Notes under the pieces: generated by a model | What the model was told of the DNA's origin: nothing | Seen by the model: the letters and a program-made list of their open reading frames with translations, nothing else | Database searches by the model: none | From: Anaerolineaceae bacterium | Lineage (GTDB): Bacteria; Chloroflexota; Anaerolineae; Promineifilales; Promineifilaceae | Direction of reading: 5' to 3' | DNA length: 54,888 nucleotides | Assembly: GCA_002699125.1 (NCBI GenBank) | Contig: PABI01000180.1 | Span: 1-54,888 of the forward strand | Shown here: positions 26,706 through 35,122 of the stretch, one piece after another | How the letters are laid out: each line of letters begins with the position of its first letter | How positions within the stretch are numbered: the first letter of the stretch is position 1 | Made by a program: the position numbers and the translations under genes

Positions 26706-26789
26706 TCCCTTGAAAATTGCTTCGCGCAAAGTCGCAAGGACCGTTTGCGCACTTGGCGGCTTTGCCTGAAATTTGCATTCGTGGTGAAC
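26706..26789. repeat. Dispersed repeat B, copy 2
   Basis: Inverse copy of 20955-21033, with CGCAAAGTCGCAA, CGCACTTGGCGGCTTTG and ATTTGCATTCGTGGT. It lies between divergently arranged genes. The upstream frame extensions of both neighbours run into it and are spurious. Confidence 0.75.
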
Positions 26790-26925
26790 GCGCGTTCGTG
26801 TTAACTTCTGTTTGAGCTTGTTCAAGGATAAACGGTACAGTACCGGAAATACCGGCAGCCTCACGTTTAACCAGGTAGATAGAGCAGTTGTCTGCCCAAT
26901 CGTATTGTTATCCTTGGAGGGAAAA

Positions 26926-27630
26926 ATGTCAGACAATAGATCAACGGAACGGGAGGGGTGTGCCGGTTGGTTTAAGTGGTTTGTGGGAACTTTTATTGCG
27001 CTGTTAGGTGCACTTGGTGGCCTCCTTGCCTTGTGGGATCGAGATAGTGGTTCTTCACTGCCCGTGCCCACGCCGATTGTAATCACCATCAATACGGAGA
27101 ACAGCGACAGTGGGGCTGGAACGGTAGCGTCGCCGCAAACGGCCGTAGAGCTGCCAGAAGACGTGTTTGTGCCGGATGTGGTGCCCACGCCTATGCCCAT
27201 CGTGAATGCACCTAACACAAATCGGCCGTCTGAACAGGATGTGGCCGACTTTTTGTACGAAGCGGTTTTGGCAGAAACGGCCGCATATCTTTATCTGGAT
27301 AGTAGCTATCTTACCTGGTACTTTGCCGGGGAGCCGCTGGCGTTTATGGAATCGGAGATTGCCGAGCTGCTCAATGTGGGGACGCTGGTGGCCAAGCTGT
27401 ACGATGTAAACCAAAGCTACATCTACGATATTAATTTTGTTGATGATTATCTCATTGAGGTAGACAGCTGCGAAATTTGGTCGCTCGAATACTACAATCT
27501 ATTGGACAGTAGCCTTTTAGGCAGCGAAGGTCCCAATCTTTATCCGCAAACCATCATCATAGAGCAGTTCACCGATGGCTGGTACATCACCGACATTTTG
27601 TTTTATGATGATCTTGCCTTCTGTAACTGA
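26926..27630 (+). CDS. Hypothetical single-pass anchored protein
   Basis: A 234-residue protein. After a charged N-terminus, one transmembrane helix (about 14-36, FVGTFIALLGALGGLLAL) is followed by a Thr/Pro/Val-rich linker (about 40-95) and a C-terminal domain of ~130 residues with repeated aromatic residues (LYLDSSYLTWYF, IIIEQFTDGWYITDIL). The domain faintly recalls NTF2-like or ARC6-IMS folds, but I cannot assign it. The ATG at 26926 is backed by TTGGAGGG; an upstream ATG at 26812 is less likely. Confidence 0.6.
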   Translation: MSDNRSTEREGCAGWFKWFVGTFIALLGALGGLLALWDRDSGSSLPVPTPIVITINTENSDSGAGTVASPQTAVELPEDVFVPDVVPTPMPIVNAPNTNRPSEQDVADFLYEAVLAETAAYLYLDSSYLTWYFAGEPLAFMESEIAELLNVGTLVAKLYDVNQSYIYDINFVDDYLIEVDSCEIWSLEYYNLLDSSLLGSEGPNLYPQTIIIEQFTDGWYITDILFYDDLAFCN

Positions 27631-27635
27631 GATTT

Positions 27636-27672
27636 GAGCCACAGCTAGGTGCTAACGTTGTGGCTCTTTTTA
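27636..27672. terminator. Intrinsic terminator between convergent genes
   Basis: Stem GAGCCACA (27636-27643) and TGTGGCTC (27659-27666) followed by TTTTT. The T-run touches the stop of the minus-strand transporter gene. Confidence 0.8.
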
Positions 27673-28110
27673 ATTGCGAATGACAAGCCAGACGCCCAGC
27701 AGCAGGATGCCGATGCCGAGAAATTTTGTGGTGTCAAACGGCCGTATCTCCGCCCCAAACCAGCCAAAATGATCAATTAAACCGCTCAAGACAAACTGCG
27801 TGGCAATCAAGATAGTAAACGCTGTCACCAACCCCAGCCGCGGCGTGACGTAGCCAATCGTGCTCACGATCACCAGCCCCAAAACGCCGGAGAAAAGCGC
27901 ATGGGGCGGCACCGTTTGCCACGCCGCCAGATTGCCGCCGCGCAAAGCCAACATCGTCAACCCCACCAGCAGCCCGCCGCTGCCGTAGGTGATAAACACG
28001 CTCTCAATCGTGCCCAGCTGCTGGTCCATCACCCCCATAAACTGCGCCTGAAGCACAATGGCGATTCCACCCACAACTGCAATCAAAACCAAAGCCAAAA
28101 AAGCTGTCAT
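27670..28110 (-). CDS. YdcZ/DUF606-type DMT-superfamily transporter
   Basis: A 146-residue membrane protein with five hydrophobic helices, in the pattern of the DUF606 (YdcZ) branch of the drug/metabolite transporter superfamily. The first helix starts MTAFLALVLIAVVGG, and the family-like phrase FSGVLGLVIVSTIGYVTPRLG is followed by LVTAFTILIATQF. Members act as small exporters or paired half-transporters; no partner is adjacent. I start at 28110 with GGGAGA upstream; a much longer frame crosses the promoter side of the fasciclin gene. Confidence 0.75.
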   Translation of the reverse strand: MTAFLALVLIAVVGGIAIVLQAQFMGVMDQQLGTIESVFITYGSGGLLVGLTMLALRGGNLAAWQTVPPHALFSGVLGLVIVSTIGYVTPRLGLVTAFTILIATQFVLSGLIDHFGWFGAEIRPFDTTKFLGIGILLLGVWLVIRN

Positions 28111-28260
28111 CGCTATCTCCCATTGTTTGTGATTTGGTGCCGATCTTACTGTGGTTTGGGGTGGCTGCCTAATGATGGGGGGAACGGCCGTACGCCACCA
28201 ACCGCCCCATGGCGAAGATGAGTGAATGGTTAATCCATGCTCTGAGAGCTTAACGGTACA

Positions 28261-28290
28261 TTGACAAAACATAGACAAAAGCAGTACAAT
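28261..28290 (+). promoter_or_regulatory. Sigma70-type promoter of the fasciclin gene
   Basis: Consensus TTGACA (28261-28266) and TACAAT (28285-28290), 18-nt spacer, 52 nt before the ATG. Confidence 0.7.
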
Positions 28291-28342
28291 CCCGTTCATA
28301 ACCTGAACAAAACCTGTTTTGTAAAAACTCAAGGAGAAAAAA

Positions 28343-29311
28343 ATGAAAAAAGTTGCTTTAAAATTAGTTGTAGCTGTTGCCCTGCTCTTCGGTCTGGTCG
28401 TGCCTGCTGTGTCTGCGGACGGCAGCCAAACGATTGTAGAAATTGCCTCTGGGGACGACCGTTTTGAAACGCTGGTAGCCGCCGTCGTGGCCGCCGATCT
28501 GGCCGACACATTGTCCGGTGGCGAGTGGACTGTTTTTGCCCCCACTGATGATGCTTTTGCCAAGCTTGGCCTCAATGCCGACAACATCGCCACTGCTTTT
28601 TCCAAAGAAGAGCTAACCGATATTCTGCTTTACCATGTTATTTCCGGTGAGGTTTCCTCGGAAAAAGCCAAAGTTGTGTTGGGCGATGTCACGATGGCCA
28701 ATGGGGCCATTGCCGGTCTAAAATTCTTTGCCGGCGATATCTACGTCAATGACGACGCTAAGGTCATTATCCCTAACATCGACGCCTCCAACGGCATTAT
28801 TCATGCAGTCGATACCGTGATCCTTGGTCCCTGGCCTAAAGAAGCAGCCGCTTCCAACAGTAGCACCGGTTCTACCGCTGCGGCTCCAGGCACCATTGTG
28901 GACATTGCCGTGAATGACGGCCGTTTTGATACCCTGGTTGCGGCCGTTACCGCTGCTGGCCTGGCTGAGACACTCTCCAGCGGTGAATGGACCGTCTTTG
29001 CGCCCACCGACGCCGCCTTTGCCAAACTGGGCCTCAATGCCGATAACATCGCCTCTACCTTTAGCGAAAAAGAATTGACCGACATTCTGCTCTACCACGT
29101 CATTGAAGGGGAAGTTTTCTCCGACAAAGCTCTCACGCTGCTGGGTGACGTTACCATGGTGAATGGCCAGCAGGCAGGCCTGAAATTCTTCGAAGGCGAC
29201 ATCTTCGTAAATGACGATTCGAAGGTGATCATTGCCGACATCGATGCCAGCAATGGCGTTATCCATGCTGTCGACACAGTCATTCTCGGCCCCTGGCCCA
29301 AAACTGACTAA
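28343..29311 (+). CDS. Secreted protein with two fasciclin (FAS1) domains
   Basis: Extracellular protein of 322 residues. A signal peptide spans 1-26 (basic start, hydrophobic core, AVSA cleavage). Two FAS1 domains follow, about 29-160 and 190-322, each with GEWTVFAPTD-x-AFAKLGL, LTDILLYHVI and the terminal GVIHAVDTVILGPWPK-type block. They are linked by a Ser/Thr/Ala-rich stretch (about 170-188). FAS1 domains mediate adhesion to surfaces or matrix. The two units are very alike, so the duplication is probably recent. AAGGAG precedes the ATG; a good sigma70 promoter and a terminator frame the gene. Confidence 0.9.
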   Translation: MKKVALKLVVAVALLFGLVVPAVSADGSQTIVEIASGDDRFETLVAAVVAADLADTLSGGEWTVFAPTDDAFAKLGLNADNIATAFSKEELTDILLYHVISGEVSSEKAKVVLGDVTMANGAIAGLKFFAGDIYVNDDAKVIIPNIDASNGIIHAVDTVILGPWPKEAAASNSSTGSTAAAPGTIVDIAVNDGRFDTLVAAVTAAGLAETLSSGEWTVFAPTDAAFAKLGLNADNIASTFSEKELTDILLYHVIEGEVFSDKALTLLGDVTMVNGQQAGLKFFEGDIFVNDDSKVIIADIDASNGVIHAVDTVILGPWPKTD

Positions 29312-29334
29312 GCCTTCTTTTTGAGGCATAGATA

Positions 29335-29395
29335 AAAAGAGAGCATTGCCCCTACCTGATTTCACTGTTTCCGGCAATGCTCTCTTTGTTTTTCT
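29335..29395 (+). terminator. Intrinsic terminator of the fasciclin gene
   Basis: A 14-bp stem, AAGAGAGCATTGCC and GGCAATGCTCTCTT (about 29337-29350 and 29373-29386), followed by a T-rich run. Confidence 0.8.
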
Positions 29396-29441
29396 GCATA
29401 AACCTTTGGCCATTGATCGACATGGTAGAACATCCGTTTCG

Positions 29442-29450
29442 TGATACAAT
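29442..29450 (+). promoter_or_regulatory. Extended -10 promoter of polA
   Basis: TGATACAAT, the TGN-TACAAT element, 47 nt before the chosen polA start. No -35 box at the right distance. Confidence 0.45.
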
Positions 29451-29497
29451 TTGCAGACGATTTAAACCCGTTCTTGCTTAGTTACAAAAGGATTTTC

Positions 29498-32296
29498 ATG
29501 TCGAAAAACCAGCTTGTTCTCATAGATGGCCATGCCTTGGCCTACCGCATGTTTTTTGCCCTGCCGCTGGAAGCATTCACCACCAAAAGCGGCGAGCCCA
29601 CCAACGCCACCTTCGGCTTCATCCGCACCGTGCTGGACTGGATTCTGGCCGACGATCCCCCAAAATATTTTGCCGTCAGCTTCGATTTAGGCCGCACGTT
29701 TCGCGATGATTTGTTCGAAGAATACAAAGGTACCCGAGAGAAAATGCCCGACGAGCTGCGCCTGCAAATTGAGCGCATCAAGGAAGTGATCCAAACGCTC
29801 AACATTCCCATTTTGGAGCTTGAGGGATTTGAAGCCGACGATGTCCTGGGCACTATCGCCCGCCAGGCTAAGCCGCTAGGCGTGCCCGTGCACATTATCA
29901 CCGGCGACCGGGATTTGTTGCAGCTGGTGGATGACAACACCCACGTCGAGCTGCCCACGCGCGGCAGCCGCCCTTCAGAAGTGTTTGATGTGCAGGGAGT
30001 GGTTGATTATTTTGACGTACGGCCGGATCAAGTCGTCGATTACAAAGCGCTGGTCGGCGACAGCAGCGATAACATTCCGGGGATTAAAGGGGTGGGGGCC
30101 AAAACGGCCGCAAAACTCCTCAACGAATACGAAACCCTTGACGAAATTTACGCCAATGTCGATGCTATCAAAGGGGCCATGGGTAAAAAAGTGGCGGCGG
30201 GCAAAGAAAGTGCCTACCTGAGCCAGAAGCTGGCTCGCATTGTCACCGATGCGCCCATCACGCTTGAATTGGACGCTTGTGTGGCCGCTGATTTTGACCC
30301 GAACGCTGTGTTGGACATCTTCCGTGACCTGGAGTTCCGCTCCCTTTCCAACACCCTGGTGGAAGGCCTCGGCGAGCGGGACGACATCACCGAACCGGAA
30401 TCCCAAACAAAGCCAACAGAAACCGTGATTGTGCGCACCCAGGCGCAGCTGGATGACCTGGTAGAAGCCCTCAACGTCGCCAAGCTCATCTCTTTTGACG
30501 TGGAAACAACCGGCCTGGACAAAACAACGGCCGAATTAGTTGGCATTTGCATCGCGGTGAAGCCGCCGGTAGGCTACTACATTCCCGTCGGGCACCTGGC
30601 CAACGAGGCGCAAAGCAGCAGTGGACAAATGTCCCTCTTTGCCGGCGAGGCCGAGCTGGCCGAAGGGCAGCTCCCCCTGCAAGCCGTGCTGGACGCGCTG
30701 CGCGAGCCGTTTACCAATCCCCAAATTGGCAAAGTAGCCCACAACGCCAAATATGATTACACAATTTTGGACCGGTACGATTTGCGCGTGATGCCCATCA
30801 CGTTTGACACGATGATTGCCGAATGGCTCACTGATCCGGCCACCAAGCACAAAGGATTGAAAGATTTATCGCGCCACCGTCTGGGGGCAGAAATGACCGA
30901 GATTGAGCTGCTCATCGGTAAAGGTAAAGCGCAAAAAACGTTTGCCGAGGTGCCCATTGAGGAAGCTGCCCCCTACGGTGCAGACGATGCGGTGATGACG
31001 CTGCGCCTGGTGGCCCCGCTCAAAAAAGAGATTAAAGAGAAAAATCTGGAAAAAATCCTGGATTTGGAGATGCCGCTTGTTCCTGTGCTCTCAGCGATGG
31101 AGCAGGAAGGCATTGGCGTTGATCTCGATTTCTTCGGGCAAATGTCGCAGGAGTTGGATGCTCGCTTGCGCCAGTTAGAAGGCAAGATTCATGAGATCGC
31201 CGGCGAGCCGTTTAACATCAATTCCACGCAGCAGATGAGCGATATTTTGTTTAAGAAGCTGCACTATCCGGTGGAAGGATTGAAAAAAACGCGCAGTGGC
31301 TACTACTCCACCGCCGCCAACGTGCTGGAAAGTTTGAAAGAGACAGAGCAAGAGAAAAAGACCGGACTGATTACGGCAATTTTAGAATATCGCGAATTGG
31401 GCAAGCTGAAGAGTACCTATGTCGATGCCCTGCCGGAGTTGGTGAATAAGGATGACGGCCGTATCCACACCAGCTTCAACCAGACCGGGGCCATCACCGG
31501 GCGAATTGCCAGCAGCAACCCCAACCTGCAAAACATACCCATCCGCAGCGAGGTGGGGCAGCAAATACGGCGCGGCTTTGTCGCCAAACCGGGGCACATC
31601 TTCCTGGCCGCCGACTACTCCCAGGTTGAGCTGCGCATTCTGGCCCACGTCAGCCAGGATGAGGCGCTGCTGGAAGCGTTTCACCAGAATCAGGACATTC
31701 ACCGCACGACGGCAGCGGCCGTTTACGGCATTGACTTGGATGACGTCACTTACAACCAGCGTCGCTTTGCCAAAGCGGTCAACTTTGGCCTCATCTACGG
31801 CATGGGCGCCTTCCGCCTGGCCCGCGATTCAGAACTGACCCTGGCCGAGGCCGAAAATTACATCAAAGATTACTTTGCCCGCTTCCCCGGCATCCAAAAA
31901 TACCTGGATGAAACCAAGAAAAAAGCCCACGACGACGGCTACGTAGAAACGCTGCTGGGGCGGCGACGTTACTTCCCTGTATTCAAGATGCCTGCCAGCG
32001 GCAGTAATGTGCAGGCTCGGCTGCGGGCTGAGCGAGAAGCGATCAACCATCCCATCCAGGGCACCGCCGCCGACATTGTAAAAATCGCCATGCTCAACCT
32101 GCATGAGAAGCTGGCCGATTACCGGGCCAAAATGCTGCTGCAAGTGCATGATGAACTGCTGCTGGAAGTTCCTGAAGATGAGTTGGCCACAGTGCGGGAG
32201 TTAGTCATCAACACTATGTCTGGGGCTTTTAGCCTGGATGTCCCCTTGAAGGTGGATGCCAGTACGGGGTATAACTGGTTGGAACTCAAAGAATAA
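29498..32296 (+). CDS. polA: DNA polymerase I
   Basis: Family A DNA polymerase of 932 residues with all three activities. The N-terminal 5'-3' nuclease (about 1-290) shows LEGFEADDVLGTIA and IITGDRDLLQL. The proofreading 3'-5' exonuclease is intact, with FDVETTGLD, HNAKYDYTIL and YGADDAVMTLRL. The polymerase domain has ADYSQVELRILAH (motif A), FAKAVNFGLIYGMG (motif B) and LQVHDELLLEVP (motif C). It fills gaps and removes primers in repair and lagging-strand maturation. I start at 29498 (MSKNQLVL) after AAAGGA; the longer frame begins inside the promoter. No terminator was seen before repeat C. Confidence 0.95.
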   Translation: MSKNQLVLIDGHALAYRMFFALPLEAFTTKSGEPTNATFGFIRTVLDWILADDPPKYFAVSFDLGRTFRDDLFEEYKGTREKMPDELRLQIERIKEVIQTLNIPILELEGFEADDVLGTIARQAKPLGVPVHIITGDRDLLQLVDDNTHVELPTRGSRPSEVFDVQGVVDYFDVRPDQVVDYKALVGDSSDNIPGIKGVGAKTAAKLLNEYETLDEIYANVDAIKGAMGKKVAAGKESAYLSQKLARIVTDAPITLELDACVAADFDPNAVLDIFRDLEFRSLSNTLVEGLGERDDITEPESQTKPTETVIVRTQAQLDDLVEALNVAKLISFDVETTGLDKTTAELVGICIAVKPPVGYYIPVGHLANEAQSSSGQMSLFAGEAELAEGQLPLQAVLDALREPFTNPQIGKVAHNAKYDYTILDRYDLRVMPITFDTMIAEWLTDPATKHKGLKDLSRHRLGAEMTEIELLIGKGKAQKTFAEVPIEEAAPYGADDAVMTLRLVAPLKKEIKEKNLEKILDLEMPLVPVLSAMEQEGIGVDLDFFGQMSQELDARLRQLEGKIHEIAGEPFNINSTQQMSDILFKKLHYPVEGLKKTRSGYYSTAANVLESLKETEQEKKTGLITAILEYRELGKLKSTYVDALPELVNKDDGRIHTSFNQTGAITGRIASSNPNLQNIPIRSEVGQQIRRGFVAKPGHIFLAADYSQVELRILAHVSQDEALLEAFHQNQDIHRTTAAAVYGIDLDDVTYNQRRFAKAVNFGLIYGMGAFRLARDSELTLAEAENYIKDYFARFPGIQKYLDETKKKAHDDGYVETLLGRRRYFPVFKMPASGSNVQARLRAEREAINHPIQGTAADIVKIAMLNLHEKLADYRAKMLLQVHDELLLEVPEDELATVRELVINTMSGAFSLDVPLKVDASTGYNWLELKE

Positions 32297-32341
32297 ACTT
32301 GAGTTTGACGATGAACTTATACTCGAAAAGGAATCTTAATT

Positions 32342-32402
32342 TGTCACCATCGGGAAGGCGGGAGTTCAAGCGTATGGATTCCCGCCTTCGCGGGAATGAC
32401 AG
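32342..32402. repeat. Dispersed repeat C, copy 2
   Basis: GTCACCATCGGGAAGGCGGG at the left pairs with TTCCCGCCTTCGCGGGAATG at the right. It lies between polA and the first acyltransferase gene. Confidence 0.7.
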
Positions 32403-32422
32403 ATATTTTCTCGCAACCATTT

Positions 32423-32998
32423 ATGAACAATACTGACCAGCTTCCCCGACGTGGTAACCGATTCTCCAGAGCAGTGGCTAATTTCCTTTTACGCCTGTTT
32501 GGTTGGCAGGTAAAAGGGGCGCTGCCCAATCTGCCTAAAATGATCATTATCGGCGCGCCGCACACCTCCAACTGGGACTTTCCCCTGGCAATGGCCTTTA
32601 TTTTTTATTTGGGGGTGCGCTTTAACTGGATGGCCAAGAAGGAATTCTTCGTAGCGCCATTTTCTCACCTTTGGCGTTGGCTGGGTGGTGTGCCAGTGGA
32701 TCGCAAGGCCGGCAGCGGCGTGGTTGAGCAGACGGTTGAGGCTATTCGACAACGGTCCCAGATTGTGCTGGCGATTGCCCCGGAAGGGACGCGCAGCAAG
32801 GTGACCCGATGGCGCACCGGCTTTTACCATATTGCCCACCAGGCGAATATCCCTATTGTGCCGGTATTGGCAGATTACGGCCGTAAAACCCTCACCATCA
32901 CCGACCCATTCATTCCCACCGGCGATGTAGAAGCCGATCTGCCATTGTTGCAAGCCCGTTACCAAAATATTACAGGCAAAAACCGTGACCAGTTTTAA
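32423..32998 (+). CDS. Lysophospholipid acyltransferase family protein, copy 1
   Basis: PlsC-like acyltransferase of 191 residues. The catalytic HX4D box is HTSNWD, in APHTSNWDFPLAM, a variant clade of the family, and the substrate box is APEGTRSKV. No obvious transmembrane anchor beyond a hydrophobic patch at about 50-65 (LAMAFIFYLGVRFNW). It probably acylates a lysophospholipid or related lipid at the inner membrane face. I start at 32423, because the longer frame begins inside repeat C. The next gene, a close paralogue, starts 3 nt after this stop, so they form an operon. Confidence 0.8.
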   Translation: MNNTDQLPRRGNRFSRAVANFLLRLFGWQVKGALPNLPKMIIIGAPHTSNWDFPLAMAFIFYLGVRFNWMAKKEFFVAPFSHLWRWLGGVPVDRKAGSGVVEQTVEAIRQRSQIVLAIAPEGTRSKVTRWRTGFYHIAHQANIPIVPVLADYGRKTLTITDPFIPTGDVEADLPLLQARYQNITGKNRDQF

Positions 32999-33001
32999 GT
33001 T

Positions 33002-33658
33002 ATGAGATTGACCAGACACTCTCCACGAGTAGATTCGCTCAATGCCCCGGAGCCTGGTGAGGCAATTCCACGTTGGGGCAATTGGCTCACTCGCAAAATA
33101 GCACGAGGCATCATGCGGCTGCTTGGTTGGCGCTTTACCGGTTGCATTCCTAACCTGCCTAAGATGGTGCTCGTCGGCGCACCGCACACTTCTAACTGGG
33201 ATTTCCCCCTGGCGATGGTTCTGCTGTTTGCTCTGCAAGTGCGCGTTTACTGGCTAGGCAAGCATACGTTTGTCAATGGCCCGCTCAAGCCATTGCTTCA
33301 TTTGTTGGGCGGCGTGGCAGTGGATCGACGGGCGGCCTATGGTGTGGTGAACCAAACAGTAGAAGCGATTCAGCAGCGTGAGCAGTTTTTGCTGGGTCTG
33401 GCACCAGAAGGCACGCGCAGCTTGGTACCGCACTGGAAGATGGGCTTTTTCTACATTGCTCAGGCGGCAAATGTACCTATCCTGCCCATAGCGCTGGATT
33501 ACGGCCGTAAAACTATCGGCATTGGTGAACCAATCTGGCCAGAGGTGGGGGAATCGGCCGTTTTAGCCCAGCTGCGCACCTTTTATGAAGGGGTCCAGGG
33601 CAAGTATCCACACCAATTTTCCGTAGAAAGCATTCAGCCCAGGCTGAGAAACGGGTGA
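33002..33658 (+). CDS. Lysophospholipid acyltransferase family protein, copy 2
   Basis: A 218-residue tandem paralogue of the preceding gene. It has the same APHTSNWDFPLAM and APEGTRSL boxes and the shared phrases PLLHLLGGVAVDR and VVNQTVEAIQQR. It differs by a longer N-terminal segment with basic residues (about 1-40). The two enzymes could add acyl chains to different positions, or one may act on a different lipid; sequence does not say which. Followed by a hairpin and then the FKBP gene. Confidence 0.8.
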   Translation: MRLTRHSPRVDSLNAPEPGEAIPRWGNWLTRKIARGIMRLLGWRFTGCIPNLPKMVLVGAPHTSNWDFPLAMVLLFALQVRVYWLGKHTFVNGPLKPLLHLLGGVAVDRRAAYGVVNQTVEAIQQREQFLLGLAPEGTRSLVPHWKMGFFYIAQAANVPILPIALDYGRKTIGIGEPIWPEVGESAVLAQLRTFYEGVQGKYPHQFSVESIQPRLRNG

Positions 33659-33693
33659 AAATGTGCCTAATCGATTTTGATCTTTTCAGTTCG

Positions 33694-33702
33694 TGATACA
33701 AT
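33694..33702 (+). promoter_or_regulatory. Extended -10 promoter before the FKBP operon
   Basis: TGATACAAT, the same element seen before polA, 112 nt before the FKBP lipoprotein start. No -35 box is clear. Confidence 0.4.
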
Positions 33703-33736
33703 CCCCTGTTTCCATTTGAAAACGATGATTGTTGCT

Positions 33737-33770
33737 GCCGGAACGGCCGTATTGCTGTTCCGGCCTTTTT
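33737..33770 (+). terminator. Terminator-like hairpin in the FKBP leader
   Basis: Stem GCCGGAAC (33737-33744) and GTTCCGGC (33757-33764) followed by CTTTTT, with an ACGGCCGT octamer overlapping the loop. It either ends the acyltransferase transcript or, lying downstream of the putative promoter, attenuates FKBP expression. Confidence 0.6.
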
Positions 33771-33814
33771 GTGATGAAATCATTGGTGAAAGTTAGAACC
33801 AGAAGGAGAACCAA

Positions 33815-35122
33815 GTGAAGTTAAACTTAATCAACGCCCAAAAATGGACCATGCGCTTGCTTTGGGCTGTACTAATTGGTCTGTTCGTGGCTGCCTGCGG
33901 CCCTGCCACGCCCCAAGAGGCCGATACCGACACGACTGACACAGCCAGCGAAGAAGCGGACAGCGGTGAAGCCAGCGCCGAGACCGGCTCACGCGTGACG
34001 GATTCTGGCCTGGAATATATTGAAATTGAAGCGGGCACCGGTCCGCGTGCGCAGCCGGGTGACCAGGTTGCTGTACATTACACCGGAACATTGGAAGACG
34101 GCACCGAATTTGACAGCTCCGCAGGCGGTGACCCCATCACGTTTGTGTTGGGTCAGGGAAGCGTGATTCAAGGCTGGGATGAAGGCATTGCCTTGATGAA
34201 TGTCGGCGGCAAAGCTCAGCTCGTCGTTCCACCGGAACTGGGTTATGGATCCCAAGATTATGGCCCCATCCCCGGCGGCTCAACGCTCTACTTTGACGTT
34301 GAGCTGGTTTCGGCTGAGCCAGCCCCCACGCCGGTGCTGCCGCCTACGGCCGAACCACCCACATTTGTTGATCCAGACGATTACACCGTAACCGACAGCG
34401 GGCTGCAATATTACTTCCTGGAAGAAGGCGACGGCGAGATGCCACAGTCGGGCGAAGTGGCCTCCGTGAACTTTACCGGCTGGATTCAGGATGGGGCACA
34501 GTTTGCCGACTCCCAAGAGGGGGTTCCGGTTGATTTTATTGTTGGCGACGAAGAGATTTTGCCCGGCTGGGATGAAATGGCGCTGCTGATGCAGGTTGGT
34601 GATGTGGTGCAGTTTGTTTTGCCGCCAGAACTTGGCCTGGGGGAAGAAGGGGCACCCAATGGTGTTATCCCCCCCAACGCCACGCTTGTTTTCGAGATGG
34701 AGCTGGTAGAAATTAAGCCGCCGCCGCCCACACCAACGCCAGCACCACCACCGGTGAGTGTTGAAGAGTCTGAATACACTGTTACCGACAGTGGTCTCCA
34801 ATTCTTTATGATTACGGAAGGCTCCGGTGAGCTAATCGAAAGTGGTGATTTGCTGACGCTGCACTACAAGATGTGGGATGAAGACGGCAACCAGATCGAA
34901 TCATCTTATGATTTTGGCCAGCCTGTACAAATCGTGGCTGGTGGTGGACAGGCCGGACCTGGCTGGGATGAAGCATTGCTTATGATGAGTTCCAGCAGCA
35001 AGGCGCAGCTTGTGCTAACGCCAGAGCTGGCTTACGGTGAACAGGCAGCCAATGCACCCACCGAAGGCAATCTGATTTTTGAAATTGAAATTCTGGACGT
35101 TGTCAAAGCGGAGACTGAATAA
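33815..35122 (+). CDS. Lipoprotein with three FKBP-type PPIase domains
   Basis: Exported lipoprotein of 435 residues. The lipobox is VAAC, with C28 as the modified residue, followed by a Thr/Asp/Ser-rich linker (about 30-65). Three FKBP domains start with the repeated phrases VTDSGLEY or VTDSGLQ(Y/F), at about 65-170, 190-305 and 320-432, with Pro-rich linkers. Domain 1 keeps the catalytic pocket (VHYTG, EFDSS, VIQGWDEG, LGYG). Domain 2 has NFTGW and LGLG, and domain 3 has HYKMW and IESSYD, so both have lost pocket residues and may only bind substrate. Likely a folding factor outside the membrane, coupled to the next FKBP gene. Confidence 0.88.
   Translation: MKLNLINAQKWTMRLLWAVLIGLFVAACGPATPQEADTDTTDTASEEADSGEASAETGSRVTDSGLEYIEIEAGTGPRAQPGDQVAVHYTGTLEDGTEFDSSAGGDPITFVLGQGSVIQGWDEGIALMNVGGKAQLVVPPELGYGSQDYGPIPGGSTLYFDVELVSAEPAPTPVLPPTAEPPTFVDPDDYTVTDSGLQYYFLEEGDGEMPQSGEVASVNFTGWIQDGAQFADSQEGVPVDFIVGDEEILPGWDEMALLMQVGDVVQFVLPPELGLGEEGAPNGVIPPNATLVFEMELVEIKPPPPTPTPAPPPVSVEESEYTVTDSGLQFFMITEGSGELIESGDLLTLHYKMWDEDGNQIESSYDFGQPVQIVAGGGQAGPGWDEALLMMSSSSKAQLVLTPELAYGEQAANAPTEGNLIFEIEILDVVKAETE

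Noticed and set aside
26629..26778. Extended N-terminus of the endo/exonuclease/phosphatase-family protein
   Set aside because: It runs through repeat B, whereas a GTG with a strong AGGAG site precedes the first conserved motif.
28111..28605. Long N-terminal extension of the YdcZ-type transporter
   Set aside because: It lies opposite the fasciclin gene start and promoter; the five-helix family domain begins at 28110.
28930..31455. A second octamer-free stretch over polA as a transfer signal
   Set aside because: At about 2.5 kb it is not exceptional given the mean spacing, and polA is a core gene with ordinary composition here.
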